Of a stretch of DNA of 64,000 nucleotides, positions 7,343-14,647 are shown in pieces (position 1 is the first letter of the stretch; the number at the start of each line of letters is the position of its first letter). This stretch comes from a virus. The position numbers and the translations under genes are program-made. Under the pieces are notes generated by a model. The model did no database searches. It saw only the letters and a list, made by a program, of their open reading frames with translations, and had not been told where the DNA came from. The stretch spans positions 1 through 64,000 of the IMG/VR virus record IMGVR_UViG_3300046170_000371, one strand, 5' to 3'.

Positions 7343-7632
7343 ATGTCTGCTATTAAAAAGCTACAGTAACTACGCTGTATTCCTATATAACTAGAAATTA
7401 AATACCCTAGAGGGGTGTAATAAAAAAGAGATATATAAGGGATTAGTGTAGCTTGCGTAGTTTTTTCTAAAAACCCTGTACCCCAACTGTGCCTGTTTTT
7501 GGGTGGTACCAACGGTATACAAGCAAAAAAGCACCCCGCAGAACTGCTACATAACTGTACTTCTGTAAAACTGTACATACATATGTCCTTGTGAGGACAG
7601 TTCCCACAGATATCGTGCTCAATCCGGCTCAT
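7324..7632 (-). CDS. Possible small Cys-rich protein on the minus strand
   Basis: The N-terminal half looks coding: MSRIEHDICGNCPHKDICMY has a CxxC...C pattern suited to zinc binding, followed by two more Cys-rich turns. The C-terminal half is read through the repeat-rich segment at 7360-7470 and a terminator, so the true end may be earlier. It diverges from the ribbon-helix-helix gene at 7654. Confidence 0.35.
   Translation of the reverse strand: MSRIEHDICGNCPHKDICMYSFTEVQLCSSSAGCFFACIPLVPPKNRHSWGTGFLEKTTQATLIPYISLFYYTPLGYLISSYIGIQRSYCSFLIADIKKPSA
7362..7470. repeat. CTACGC/GCGTAG repeat region, similar to 34433-34541
   Basis: An AT-rich stretch contains GCTACAGTAACTACGCT, then a short GC palindrome (CCCTAGAGGGG), then AGGGATTAGTGTAGCTTGCG and TAG. 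A second copy of the last block (GGGATTAGCGTAGTTAGCGT and AG) lies beside the integrase at 34519-34541. The iterated GTAG elements on both sides look like protein-binding sites or part of an origin. No function is proven. Confidence 0.5.
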
Positions 7633-7653
7633 CACAACGTTGTGTTTTATGCT

Positions 7654-7831
7654 ATGGGTACAATTGCTGAGGCACTAGTTGAAACGCGTAACGGTCCTCA
7701 TGCCACCAGACATACACAAACGGCTCAAGCTGCTTGGGTTTGACAAAGATAAGACAATGAACGACCTAATTCTTACAGCTGTACATAAGTACTTAAGTGA
7801 AGCTGCGGTCCAAATAGAGCATCCTGAATGA
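7654..7831 (+). CDS. Ribbon-helix-helix (Arc/CopG-like) regulator, one frameshift
   Basis: After one extra base near 7676 the protein reads MGTIAEA.. then KRVTVLMPPDIHKRLKLLGF and KTMNDLILTAVHKYLSEA. This is the beta-strand plus two-helix signature of Arc/MetJ/CopG DNA-binding proteins; length is about 58 residues. Such proteins bind operators as dimers and often repress their own promoter. It is divergent from the minus-strand Cys-rich ORF and adjacent to the GTAG repeats, which could be its operators. A TTG at 7679 is an alternative start if there is no indel. Confidence 0.6.
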
Positions 7832-7862
7832 CGACTGTACAAATGTATTGAACTATTGGATT

Positions 7863-7885
7863 GCGCCTTATCAGGCGCTTTTTTC
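7863..7885 (+). terminator. GCGCC-TTATCA-GGCGC terminator
   Basis: A 5-bp GC stem with a run of six T residues. A CATGTCC element follows shortly before the next gene, as at other hairpins. Confidence 0.7.
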
Positions 7886-7914
7886 TTGCATGTCCAATAC
7901 ATGGCTACAACCAC

Positions 7915-8277
7915 ATGGTCCTCTACGAACTGGACTCCGAACCGGGGACGAAAGTCATTCGGTCGCCTAAATCAGACGAGCCTCTCGACGGATGCACCCT
8001 TCCACAAAGGGCAGCGGCGATTGAAGAGCTCCACGATTGGTCACTCAACTTCGACACTGGTGTTAATCCCTATTGCTTGTTCCTTGACATCATCGGCTAC
8101 TCAGCTGACCGATGGGGCTGCTATGCCTACTGTCACGACCTCAAAGACTGCGGAGAAATCTTTGGCTACAAAGAACTCTGCTTATTAGCTGATGCTCTCA
8201 AAATATTTGAAGACAACGGCTATGACCAGGTGTATGCCTGGTGTGACGCTTTAAATGAAAGCGAGCACGAAGACTAA
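7915..8277 (+). CDS. Hypothetical acidic protein (120 aa)
   Basis: From the ATG at 7915 the protein is acidic with several Cys residues (GCTLPQRAAAIEELHDW, CYAYCHDLKDCG). It may fold with metal or disulfides. No family is recognised. It stands alone between two hairpins. Confidence 0.6.
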   Translation: MVLYELDSEPGTKVIRSPKSDEPLDGCTLPQRAAAIEELHDWSLNFDTGVNPYCLFLDIIGYSADRWGCYAYCHDLKDCGEIFGYKELCLLADALKIFEDNGYDQVYAWCDALNESEHED

Positions 8278-8294
8278 GTGCTAGTTATATGATT

Positions 8295-8316
8295 GGGAGT
8301 ACGTAATTGTACTCCC
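8295..8316. terminator. Perfect 8-bp inverted repeat
   Basis: GGGAGTAC-GTAATT-GTACTCCC. There is no T-run, so it is either a weak terminator or an operator or leader hairpin for the RlpA-like gene 43 bases downstream. Confidence 0.5.
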
Positions 8317-8358
8317 TATCTGTTAACTTAAGGTTTAGTAAATAATGATACTTATTAA

Positions 8359-8703
8359 ATGTTTATTAAATCTATCTCTGCTATCGCTGCTGCTGCCCTG
8401 CTCAGTGTTGGCTCATCCGTCCAGGCAGGAGGCTCAATGCTTTCTTCCTGGTACGGTGGATATTTCCACGGCAGAACCACAGCCAACGGTGAAACTTACG
8501 ATATGTACGGACATACCGCCGCACATAAGTCGCTACCTTTCGGTACAAAACTACGTGTTTGCTACCAAGGATGCGTGGATGTACGTATTAATGATCGCGG
8601 CCCCTACATTGGTGCTCGTGAGCTTGATTTATCGTACGGAGCAGCACAAGCAATCGGACTAACACATCCTGGCGTTGATTACGTCAGCTTTACTTATATC
8701 TAA
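8359..8703 (+). CDS. Secreted RlpA-like double-psi beta-barrel protein
   Basis: A 114-residue protein with a signal peptide (about residues 1-23, ending SVQAGG) followed by a compact RlpA/expansin-like double-psi beta-barrel: SSWYGGYFHGRTTANGE, KSLPFGTKLRVC, VRINDRGPY with the conserved Asp of the family, and RELDLSYGAAQAIGL. RlpA proteins are septal lytic transglycosylases acting on denuded peptidoglycan. The phage version has the barrel only, with no SPOR domain. It could help open or remodel the host wall. Enzymatic activity is inferred from the family. Confidence 0.82.
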   Translation: MFIKSISAIAAAALLSVGSSVQAGGSMLSSWYGGYFHGRTTANGETYDMYGHTAAHKSLPFGTKLRVCYQGCVDVRINDRGPYIGARELDLSYGAAQAIGLTHPGVDYVSFTYI

Positions 8704-8706
8704 TGC

Positions 8707-9090
8707 ATGACTACTGGCTACATATATGTCATTGAGAACATTGTTCGAGACTTGGGAGGGTTTAAAGTTGGTATAACAACTAAGCCCTCACGTCGCTTTA
8801 AAGAGCTATCTATTGGCTTAAAAGCACTAGTTGTAGGACTGTGGGAAACCACTGACTACAAGCTCATAGAACGCAGTCTCCACGCTCAATACACTGACGC
8901 TAGAGTTCCTCAATCTGAATGGTTTGCTTTAACCACTAAAGAACTTGTAGACGTCATTAAATATTTGAACTCTATTGCGAATAACTTGCAGTTAATGCAT
9001 GACTTTCAACCACTGCACCCTACTATTGTTCCAACAATCAAACGTGTAAATTATCAAGCACCTTTGCCTAGTTGGCTGCACAGTTGTTAG
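8707..9090 (+). CDS. Stand-alone T5orf172/GIY-YIG-type protein
   Basis: A 127-residue protein: GYIYVIENIVRDLGGFKVGIT, then RRFKELS, a His in RSLHAQYTDARVPQSEWF, the same order as in the C-terminus of 3850-4692. The ARVPQSEWF block is identical in both, so the two are paralogues. Role unknown; nuclease-clan membership is inferred. Confidence 0.6.
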   Translation: MTTGYIYVIENIVRDLGGFKVGITTKPSRRFKELSIGLKALVVGLWETTDYKLIERSLHAQYTDARVPQSEWFALTTKELVDVIKYLNSIANNLQLMHDFQPLHPTIVPTIKRVNYQAPLPSWLHSC

Positions 9091-9117
9091 TGTTCGCTGA
9101 TATATTAAATATAGTTG

Positions 9118-9134
9118 GGAGCATTCCCTGCTCC
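9118..9134 (+). promoter_or_regulatory. Leader hairpin before the small basic gene
   Basis: GGAGCA-TTCCC-TGCTCC stem, 27 bases upstream of the 9161 start and just before a strong Shine-Dalgarno (CAGGAGA). It could end upstream transcription or stabilise the mRNA 5' end. Confidence 0.4.
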
Positions 9135-9160
9135 TGACTGTTACTAAACAGGAGAAAAGA

Positions 9161-9292
9161 ATGTCTAAAACTATTAAACGTGAATCGACTAAAGGATTTA
9201 TTCAACACCTTGAACACCAGCTGAAAGAACGTAAAGAAGCACGAGACTTCGAACGAGATTATAAAATTAGAACACAAGATTTAGACCTTTAA
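9161..9292 (+). CDS. Small charged protein (43 aa)
   Basis: Supported by one of the few clear Shine-Dalgarno sequences in the window (AGGAGA, 5 bases before ATG). The product is a charged helix (HLEHQLKERKEARDFERDY). No family is recognised. Confidence 0.6.
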   Translation: MSKTIKRESTKGFIQHLEHQLKERKEARDFERDYKIRTQDLDL

Positions 9293-9317
9293 GTATATTT
9301 ACTTGTGTTCATTTGTA

Positions 9318-9338
9318 AACAATCAGGCTATGATTGTT
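9318..9338 (+). promoter_or_regulatory. Inverted repeat in the psbA leader
   Basis: AACAATCA-GGCTA-TGATTGTT, a perfect 8-bp inverted repeat about 60 bases upstream of the psbA start. It may be an operator or an mRNA 5' structure controlling psbA. Confidence 0.45.
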
Positions 9339-9395
9339 AAGTAAGGTTAACCACACCTGAGTATTACCCAATAAACAAAACACCGCATTAATTCA

Positions 9396-10482
9396 ATGGC
9401 TTCAACAGTATTACAACGTCAATCTGGCGTTACTTCTAACTGGGAGCAGTTTTGCAAGTGGGTAACATCAACAGACAACCGCCTCTATGTGGGTTGGTTT
9501 GGCGTGTTGATGATTCCTACGTTGCTTGCTGCAACCATCTGCTTCATTATCGCCTTCGTTGGCGCACCCCCTGTAGATATCGATGGCATTCGTGAACCAG
9601 TTGCTGGATCGCTCCTTTACGGAAATAACATTATTTCAGGAGCAGTTGTCCCGTCTTCAAACGCAATCGGACTGCACTTCTATCCCGTCTGGGAAGCAGC
9701 CACTCTTGACGAATGGCTCTATAACGGCGGACCATTCCAGCTCGTTATCTTTCACTTCCTTATCGGTATCTTCGCTTACATGGGACGCGAATGGGAACTT
9801 AGCTACCGACTAGGTATGCGCCCCTGGATTTGCGTTGCTTACTCTGCACCCGTTGCAGCAGCATCCGCAGTCTTCCTCGTCTATCCCTTCGGTCAGGGTT
9901 CTTTCTCTGACGCAATGCCACTTGGCATCTCTGGCACATTCAACTACATGTTGGTGTTCCAAGCAGAGCACAACATCCTCATGCACCCCTTCCACATGCT
10001 GGGAGTAGCAGGTGTATTCGGTGGCTCACTGTTCTCTGCAATGCACGGCTCACTCGTTACCAGTTCATTGGTGCGTGAAACCACTGAAACTGAATCACAA
10101 AACTATGGCTACAAGTTCGGACAAGAAGAAGAGACCTACAACATCGTTGCCGCTCATGGCTACTTTGGTCGACTTATCTTCCAATACGCTTCTTTTAACA
10201 ACAGCCGTAGCCTTCACTTCTTCCTTGCTGCTTGGCCAGTGGTTGGTATCTGGTTTACAGCTCTTGGTGTTAGCACCATGGCTTTTAACCTCAATGGTTT
10301 CAACTTCAACCAGTCAATTGCAGACGGTCAGGGTCGAGTCCTCAACACGTGGGCAGACGTACTGAACCGCGCTGGTCTTGGGATGGAAGTGATGCATGAG
10401 AGAAATGCTCACAACTTCCCACTAGATTTGGCAGCTGCTGAATCTACACCCTGTGGCACTGATTGCACCTTCTATTGGTTGA
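9396..10482 (+). CDS. psbA: Photosystem II D1 protein, frameshift in the C-terminal extension
   Basis: A near-complete D1 of 361 residues after correction. Tyr161 (in [11 protein letters not shown]), Asp170, His190 and His198, and the manganese-cluster ligands His332, Glu333, His337, Asp342 and Ala344 ([14 protein letters not shown]) are all present. Residue 130 is Glu (MGREWEL), as in high-light D1:2 forms. One extra C in ACACCCTG near 10450 shifts the frame just after ESTP. Removing it restores VALIAPSIG and the stop at 10482; left in place, the frame runs to 10553. The shift lies after Ala344, inside the tail removed by the CtpA protease. It keeps PSII working during infection and leads an operon with psbD and hli. 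Confidence 0.97.
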
Positions 10483-10485
10483 TTA

Positions 10486-10665
10486 ATGCAGGAGCTGGGT
10501 TTTTCATCAGACGTACCGCTAGAGATTGCGGTAGCTGGCACTCAAATCTATGAAATAGACGGTGCTGGCACTAAATGGGCACCCACTAAAGGAACCCGCA
10601 AATATAACGCTGATGCTTTCATTGTCATCCGCAAACCTACACCTGTTATATCTTCGAATGCTTGA
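10486..10665 (+). CDS. Small hypothetical protein between psbA and psbD (59 aa)
   Basis: The ATG lies four bases after the corrected psbA stop, which supports 10482 as the true end of psbA. The protein begins [20 protein letters not shown] and ends with a short Val/Ile-rich strand. It overlaps the next ORF by eight bases. Unrecognised. Confidence 0.55.
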   Translation: MQELGFSSDVPLEIAVAGTQIYEIDGAGTKWAPTKGTRKYNADAFIVIRKPTPVISSNA

Positions 10666-10867
10666 ACTGATTACTTATTACGTTATTGGTGGCGCACTGC
10701 TTATCGGTGCACCAGCAATCTTCTTTCTGATTGTTTTCATGCCTGCCCTGCAGAACACTAAAGGGCGCATGGTTGGTTACAAAGACCACAAAACATACGG
10801 TGATATCTCGTCTTATGAGAACGCACCTTCAGATCAAACGACCTTTTATCTGGAGTTATCACAATGA
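10658..10867 (+). CDS. Single-pass membrane protein, possibly PsbM-like
   Basis: A 69-residue protein with one transmembrane helix ([20 protein letters not shown]) and a polar C-terminal extension. The helix pattern, small residues then Pro then FFLIV, resembles the PSII subunit PsbM, but the extension is longer than in PsbM. It is translationally coupled to psbD (ATGA), consistent with a photosystem role. Other small membrane proteins fit equally well. Confidence 0.5.
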   Translation: MLELITYYVIGGALLIGAPAIFFLIVFMPALQNTKGRMVGYKDHKTYGDISSYENAPSDQTTFYLELSQ

Positions 10868-11919
10868 CAACCGCAACATTAACCGCACCTAAAAGAGGAT
10901 ACTTTGACCTTATTGACGACTGGCTTAAACGCGATCGCTTCGTCTTTATTGGCTGGTCTGGACTCCTACTTCTACCTACTGCTTATCTGGCCATTGGTGG
11001 CTGGCTTACTGGCACGACCTTTGTCACAAGCTGGTATACCCATGGGTTGGCGTCTTCTTACCTTGAGGGCGCTAATTTTCTCACGTCAGCTGTGTCAACG
11101 CCTGCTGATGCTATGGGTCATTCTCTTCTTTTACTTTGGGGTCCTGAGTCTCAGGGCGACTTCGTCCGCTGGTGTCAACTTGGAGGGCTTTGGGCCTTTG
11201 TTGCTCTCCACGGTGCATTTGCACTGATTGGTTTCATGCTTCGGCAATTCGAAATCAGCAGACTTGTCGGCATCCGTCCGTACAACGCAATTGCATTCTC
11301 TGGACCTATCGCTGTATTCGTCAGCGTATTCCTTATCTATCCACTAGGACAGAGCAGCTGGTTCTTCGCACCATCATTTGGTGTCGCAGCAATCTTTCGC
11401 TTCCTTCTGTTCCTACAAGGCTTCCATAACTGGACGCTCAATCCATTCCACATGATGGGAGTAGCTGGCATCCTCGGTGGTGCTCTGCTATCTGCCATTC
11501 ATGGCGTAACTGTAGAGAACACACTGTATGAAGACGGCGAACAGGCTAATACCTTTAAGGCATTTGATAGCACGCAAGAAGAGGAGACTTATTCGATGGT
11601 TACTGCCAATCGCTTTTGGTCGCAAATCTTCGGTATTGCTTTCAGTAATAAGCGCTGGCTTCACTTCTTTATGCTGTTTGTACCTGTTATGGGGCTATGG
11701 ACTAGCTCCATTGGTATTATCGGTCTGGCTCTTAATCTTCGTGCTTACGATTTTGTAAGCCAAGAGATACGAGCAGCAGAAGACCCTGAGTTTGAGACGT
11801 TCTACACGAAGAACATCTTGCTTAACGAAGGTCTGCGTGCATGGCTTGCACCAGTTGACCAACCTCACGAAAACTTCATCTTCCCAGAAGAAGTATTACC
11901 ACGAGGTAACGCACTATGA
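10864..11919 (+). CDS. psbD: Photosystem II D2 protein
   Basis: An intact D2 of 351 residues: [19 protein letters not shown] near the start, [53 protein letters not shown] with the chlorophyll and iron ligand His residues, and the standard C-terminus [17 protein letters not shown]. It pairs with D1 in the PSII core. It is coupled to the upstream membrane ORF by an ATGA overlap. No indel is seen. Confidence 0.98.
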   Translation: MTTATLTAPKRGYFDLIDDWLKRDRFVFIGWSGLLLLPTAYLAIGGWLTGTTFVTSWYTHGLASSYLEGANFLTSAVSTPADAMGHSLLLLWGPESQGDFVRWCQLGGLWAFVALHGAFALIGFMLRQFEISRLVGIRPYNAIAFSGPIAVFVSVFLIYPLGQSSWFFAPSFGVAAIFRFLLFLQGFHNWTLNPFHMMGVAGILGGALLSAIHGVTVENTLYEDGEQANTFKAFDSTQEEETYSMVTANRFWSQIFGIAFSNKRWLHFFMLFVPVMGLWTSSIGIIGLALNLRAYDFVSQEIRAAEDPEFETFYTKNILLNEGLRAWLAPVDQPHENFIFPEEVLPRGNAL

Positions 11920-11928
11920 TTCAGTCAA

Positions 11929-12165
11929 ATGATTAAACTTGCTCTACTATTAATCATTGCCTCACCAACAATGGCGGAAACTGAAGCACTTGCTAAATGG
12001 CCCACCTATTGTATTCGTTCAGTTGAAGAGAATTCTGACGGAACATACCTATTAGATATGCCTGGATGGCCTTATGGTATGGATGATCGTCCCTTTCTAG
12101 TTACAACTTTACAATATATAGATGATACTCCTCAATGCACACCAGACGACCCGCGAATGCAATGA
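11929..12165 (+). CDS. Small secreted protein (78 aa)
   Basis: Signal peptide MIKLALLLIIASPTMA, then an acidic Pro/Trp-rich region (DMPGWPYGMDDRPF) with Cys residues. Ten bases after psbD and in the same operon. Unrecognised. Confidence 0.55.
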   Translation: MIKLALLLIIASPTMAETEALAKWPTYCIRSVEENSDGTYLLDMPGWPYGMDDRPFLVTTLQYIDDTPQCTPDDPRMQ

Positions 12166-12410
12166 TTAAATCACTACTCACTTTTATGTTCGCTGCTCTG
12201 ATGTGGGTGCAAGTCCCACAGTGGAGCGATGACTGGAGTAAGTGCGCTGTTGATGTGCCTGACGTTCAATGTCATTGGTACATCACAGCACCCGACAGCA
12301 CCATGGGCGTTGGCTTTAGCTGGGCTAATGCACCGTGGTTCTCTGCCGAAGGGCTAAGAGATGTTGGTAACTTAAAGAATACTGTTGAGTCTTTACAGAA
12401 AACATTATGA
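12162..12410 (+). CDS. Small secreted or membrane-anchored Trp-rich protein (82 aa)
   Basis: ATGA overlap with the previous gene. Hydrophobic N-terminus (MIKSLLTFMFAALMWVQV), then a Trp-rich region with two Cys (SDDWSKCAVDVPDVQCHWYI). No family name is known to me. Confidence 0.55.
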   Translation: MIKSLLTFMFAALMWVQVPQWSDDWSKCAVDVPDVQCHWYITAPDSTMGVGFSWANAPWFSAEGLRDVGNLKNTVESLQKTL

Positions 12411-12577
12411 TTGAAACAATCAGCTTAAATGTGATGGAATTTGACCAACAACAACTAAACGATATTCGTGCTGCAGTTGTCTATTACATGCAGAGAAATA
12501 TATCTATCAGAAACCCCCGCTACGAGGAATATGAAGATATACTTAAGACACTTAACAAAACATTACATACAAAATGA
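12407..12577 (+). CDS. Small hypothetical protein (56 aa)
   Basis: ATGA overlap on both sides, linking it to the secreted protein upstream and hli downstream. Helical, Tyr-rich (AAVVYYMQRN, NPRYEEYEDILKTL). Unrecognised. Confidence 0.5.
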   Translation: MIETISLNVMEFDQQQLNDIRAAVVYYMQRNISIRNPRYEEYEDILKTLNKTLHTK

Positions 12578-12765
12578 CTACAGTTACAGAAGACGGCGGC
12601 AGAACAAATATCTACGCCAAAGAACCCACTATGTACTCACAGGAGATTACCGTGACCCACAACGAAAAAGCTGAAATGTTGAACGGCCGTTTAGCTATGC
12701 TCGGAGTAATTGCTGCCATCGGCGCATACGCAGTTACCGGACAGTTGATTCCTGGAATCTTCTGA
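12574..12765 (+). CDS. hli: High-light-inducible protein
   Basis: 63 residues with the Hlip chlorophyll-binding motif EKAEMLNGRLAMLGVIAAIG (ExxNGRxAMxG), a single helix and a short tail. Hlips bind chlorophyll and protect PSII under light stress. It ends the photosystem operon just before a hairpin. Confidence 0.95.
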   Translation: MTTVTEDGGRTNIYAKEPTMYSQEITVTHNEKAEMLNGRLAMLGVIAAIGAYAVTGQLIPGIF

Positions 12766-12792
12766 TTAAGTTAAACAATTGAATAGCCTTAT

Positions 12793-12840
12793 GCGCCCTA
12801 ACGGGCGCTATATTTATGAAGTGCCCGGCGATTGGGCTTG
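12793..12840 (+). terminator. Tandem hairpins after hli
   Basis: GCGCCC-TAAC-GGGCGC, then 15 bases later GCCC-GGCGATT-GGGC. The second sits where a promoter or leader for the next unit would be. The same two-hairpin order occurs at 13200. Confidence 0.6.
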
Positions 12841-12862
12841 AACACATATATCTCACAATCAA

Positions 12863-13030
12863 ATGGATATCTCACGCGAACAGCTTGACGAATTGACCAG
12901 TGTCATTGAAGACACAGTTGAGTACGCTTGCGACCAACAGATGCTGTCAGGCGAACTCGCTTGGACAGTCATTGAGTGCCTGGCTACAGCAAAGATTGCT
13001 GAGCTCAAAGGGGAGCTGGCTGCAGCTTGA
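12863..13030 (+). CDS. Small hypothetical protein (55 aa)
   Basis: Acidic helical protein with two Cys (VEYACDQQMLSGELAWTVIE). Its stop overlaps the TTG start of the next gene. Unrecognised. Confidence 0.5.
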   Translation: MDISREQLDELTSVIEDTVEYACDQQMLSGELAWTVIECLATAKIAELKGELAAA

Positions 13031-13191
13031 TTGACACTGTAAAACTTGCAGACCTCTTCATGCACTTTGTAGAGCAGCTGCTTATTCAGCACGAAGCTGA
13101 AGACCCTTTGCGTGTCTATCAACTAGTAGCTGATAGATGCCAAGCACAAGCAAACCGTTTAGCAGCTGAAGACCCAGACCGCAATCGTTAA
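13027..13191 (+). CDS. Small hypothetical protein, TTG start (54 aa)
   Basis: TTGA overlap with the previous gene. Acidic and helical (HFVEQLLIQHEAEDPLRVYQ). Ends right before the next hairpin. Unrecognised. Confidence 0.45.
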   Translation: MIDTVKLADLFMHFVEQLLIQHEAEDPLRVYQLVADRCQAQANRLAAEDPDRNR

Positions 13192-13199
13192 CCACCTAT

Positions 13200-13240
13200 G
13201 CGCCCTAACGGGCGCTGTATTTCACTGTGCCCTTATGGGC
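13200..13240 (+). terminator. Tandem hairpins
   Basis: GCGCCC-TAAC-GGGCGC, then GCCC-TTAT-GGGC 13 bases later, 24 bases before the next ATG. It repeats the organisation at 12793. Confidence 0.6.
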
Positions 13241-13263
13241 TTATTCACTTACATATCACACAC

Positions 13264-13914
13264 ATGACCGTAACCTCTGCTCCTACATCCAACGCACTTG
13301 CTACCGAGCTCATCACCGAGATGGTTGGTAGCTCCAGCAGCGTTGACATGATGATTGGCATTGGCCTCAACAAAGAATCAGATGCTGTGTTCTTCCAGTA
13401 TCTGGGCGAAGAGCAGACTCCATCTGCCTTGATGCTTCCCTCTGGCAAGCCACTCACTCGTCTCGCCAACGTTCGTCTTGTTGGACTGACTGTTGCTGAC
13501 GGCGTCGGTGCATTCAATGCCACCAAGCTCAACGTCTACATCGAGTCCACTGCAGGTCGGCAAGTAATGCTTACCTCAGGTCTCAACACACTGTGGTCTC
13601 AGTACCTGGTGTCTGGCTTAATGGCTTGCTTCAACGAGTTCTCTCTTGACCAGACCTTCACCCTTGACACTTGGAAAGGTACTTCACAGATGCGTCCTTG
13701 CTTCTCTGCTATCCGTCAAGCGGGTAACAAGATGTCCTGTCAGATGCTGACTGACCAGCTCAAGGAAGCTAAGGCTGACCGTGACGCAGACCGCACTATC
13801 AAAATCATGCGTGACGCTGTTGAGATTATCAACAACTCTGTCACTGGTGGTGCTGTACAGCCTGTGTCTGTGTCTGAGCCTACTACCACTATCGAGGAAG
13901 CACTCGACTTCTGA
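13264..13914 (+). CDS. Conserved hypothetical protein (216 aa)
   Basis: Starts at ATG 13264 after the tandem hairpins. Moderately hydrophobic beta-strand-like core (RLANVRLVGLTVADGVGAF, NVYIESTAGRQVML) and a charged helical C-terminal third (LKEAKADRDADRTIKIMRDA). No signal peptide. Position at the head of a long early/middle operon suggests a DNA or regulatory role, but nothing specific is visible. Confidence 0.65.
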   Translation: MTVTSAPTSNALATELITEMVGSSSSVDMMIGIGLNKESDAVFFQYLGEEQTPSALMLPSGKPLTRLANVRLVGLTVADGVGAFNATKLNVYIESTAGRQVMLTSGLNTLWSQYLVSGLMACFNEFSLDQTFTLDTWKGTSQMRPCFSAIRQAGNKMSCQMLTDQLKEAKADRDADRTIKIMRDAVEIINNSVTGGAVQPVSVSEPTTTIEEALDF

Positions 13915-14088
13915 ATGCTTAGCTCAGCTGCGACTGAGTTACATGCAGCACATCGGTATCTAACTGGTGTGTTGCTTCATCTCAGTATTGATTCCGAGCA
14001 TATGACTGCTCGAAGACTCATTGAACTCATTGAGTATTTCCATAACCATCCAACTGAATACCTGGAGCTAATTCATGCCACCGATTGA
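13915..14088 (+). CDS. Small hypothetical protein (57 aa)
   Basis: Immediately follows the 216-aa gene. His-rich helices (ELHAAHRYLTGVLLHLS). Overlaps the next gene by 14 bases. Unrecognised. Confidence 0.5.
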   Translation: MLSSAATELHAAHRYLTGVLLHLSIDSEHMTARRLIELIEYFHNHPTEYLELIHATD

Positions 14089-14299
14089 CAAAGTACCTGA
14101 CTATGACGTGCTCGATGTCGTATTGCTGTGCCACGCAGCATTGGCCCAAGACTCACCAGAGTTTCCTACGGTCTATCTCAACCAGATACTCAACATCATG
14201 TTTGCTTATCTCACTATGGACCAGCGAAAGGAAGTCGAAGTCTACCTTGCTGAGAAGAAGTATCTGCCACCTTTGAAATTACATTTACCTAACACTTGA
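14075..14299 (+). CDS. Hypothetical protein (74 aa)
   Basis: Helical protein (DYDVLDVVLLCHAALA, MDQRKEVEVYLAEKK). Its TGA overlaps the next ATG by one base. Unrecognised. Confidence 0.55.
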   Translation: MPPIDKVPDYDVLDVVLLCHAALAQDSPEFPTVYLNQILNIMFAYLTMDQRKEVEVYLAEKKYLPPLKLHLPNT

Positions 14300-14466
14300 T
14301 GAAAGACTACGACGTTGTCTATATAGATAAAGAAGGTGACAAGCAAGACTTTGTAGTCACCGCTACTGATACACGAGTAGCGATTAGCAACACAATCGAG
14401 CTCTGCCCTGATTGTCGTCGTGTTATTCGCTGCTCACCTAAACCAATGTTTGAAGATGACAATTAA
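14299..14466 (+). CDS. Small protein with a CPDC motif (55 aa)
   Basis: C-terminal half contains LCPDCRRVIRC, a possible half zinc finger. Overlaps the next gene by 11 bases. Unrecognised. Confidence 0.5.
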   Translation: MKDYDVVYIDKEGDKQDFVVTATDTRVAISNTIELCPDCRRVIRCSPKPMFEDDN

Positions 14467-14647
14467 CCATCACGTAATCCTGACTGATAAAGAGCAATTG
14501 ATTGCCGTCCAAGCAATTGATTTCTTCTATCGCTACTTCAAAGGAACAATTGAATCTGATGACTTTGAACAAGGTCGTCTAGCTGCTCGTGAATACGGGC
14601 ACGAATCAATCAGTGATCTTGCTACCAAACTTGCTACCTCAAACTAA
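14456..14647 (+). CDS. Small hypothetical protein (63 aa)
   Basis: Starts at ATG 14456. Helical with aromatic cluster (AIDFFYRYFKGTIESDDF). TAATG junction with the next gene. Unrecognised. Confidence 0.5.
   Translation: MTINHHVILTDKEQLIAVQAIDFFYRYFKGTIESDDFEQGRLAAREYGHESISDLATKLATSN

Noticed and set aside
8345-8662. An alternative 105-aa ORF in another frame over the RlpA-like gene
   Set aside because: The frame with signal peptide and DRGP motif is clearly the coding one; the other has no family features.
10483-10553. A real C-terminal fusion extending D1
   Set aside because: The extended tail is unlike any D1, overlaps a good small ORF, and the other frame encodes the normal D1 end with a stop four bases before that ORF.
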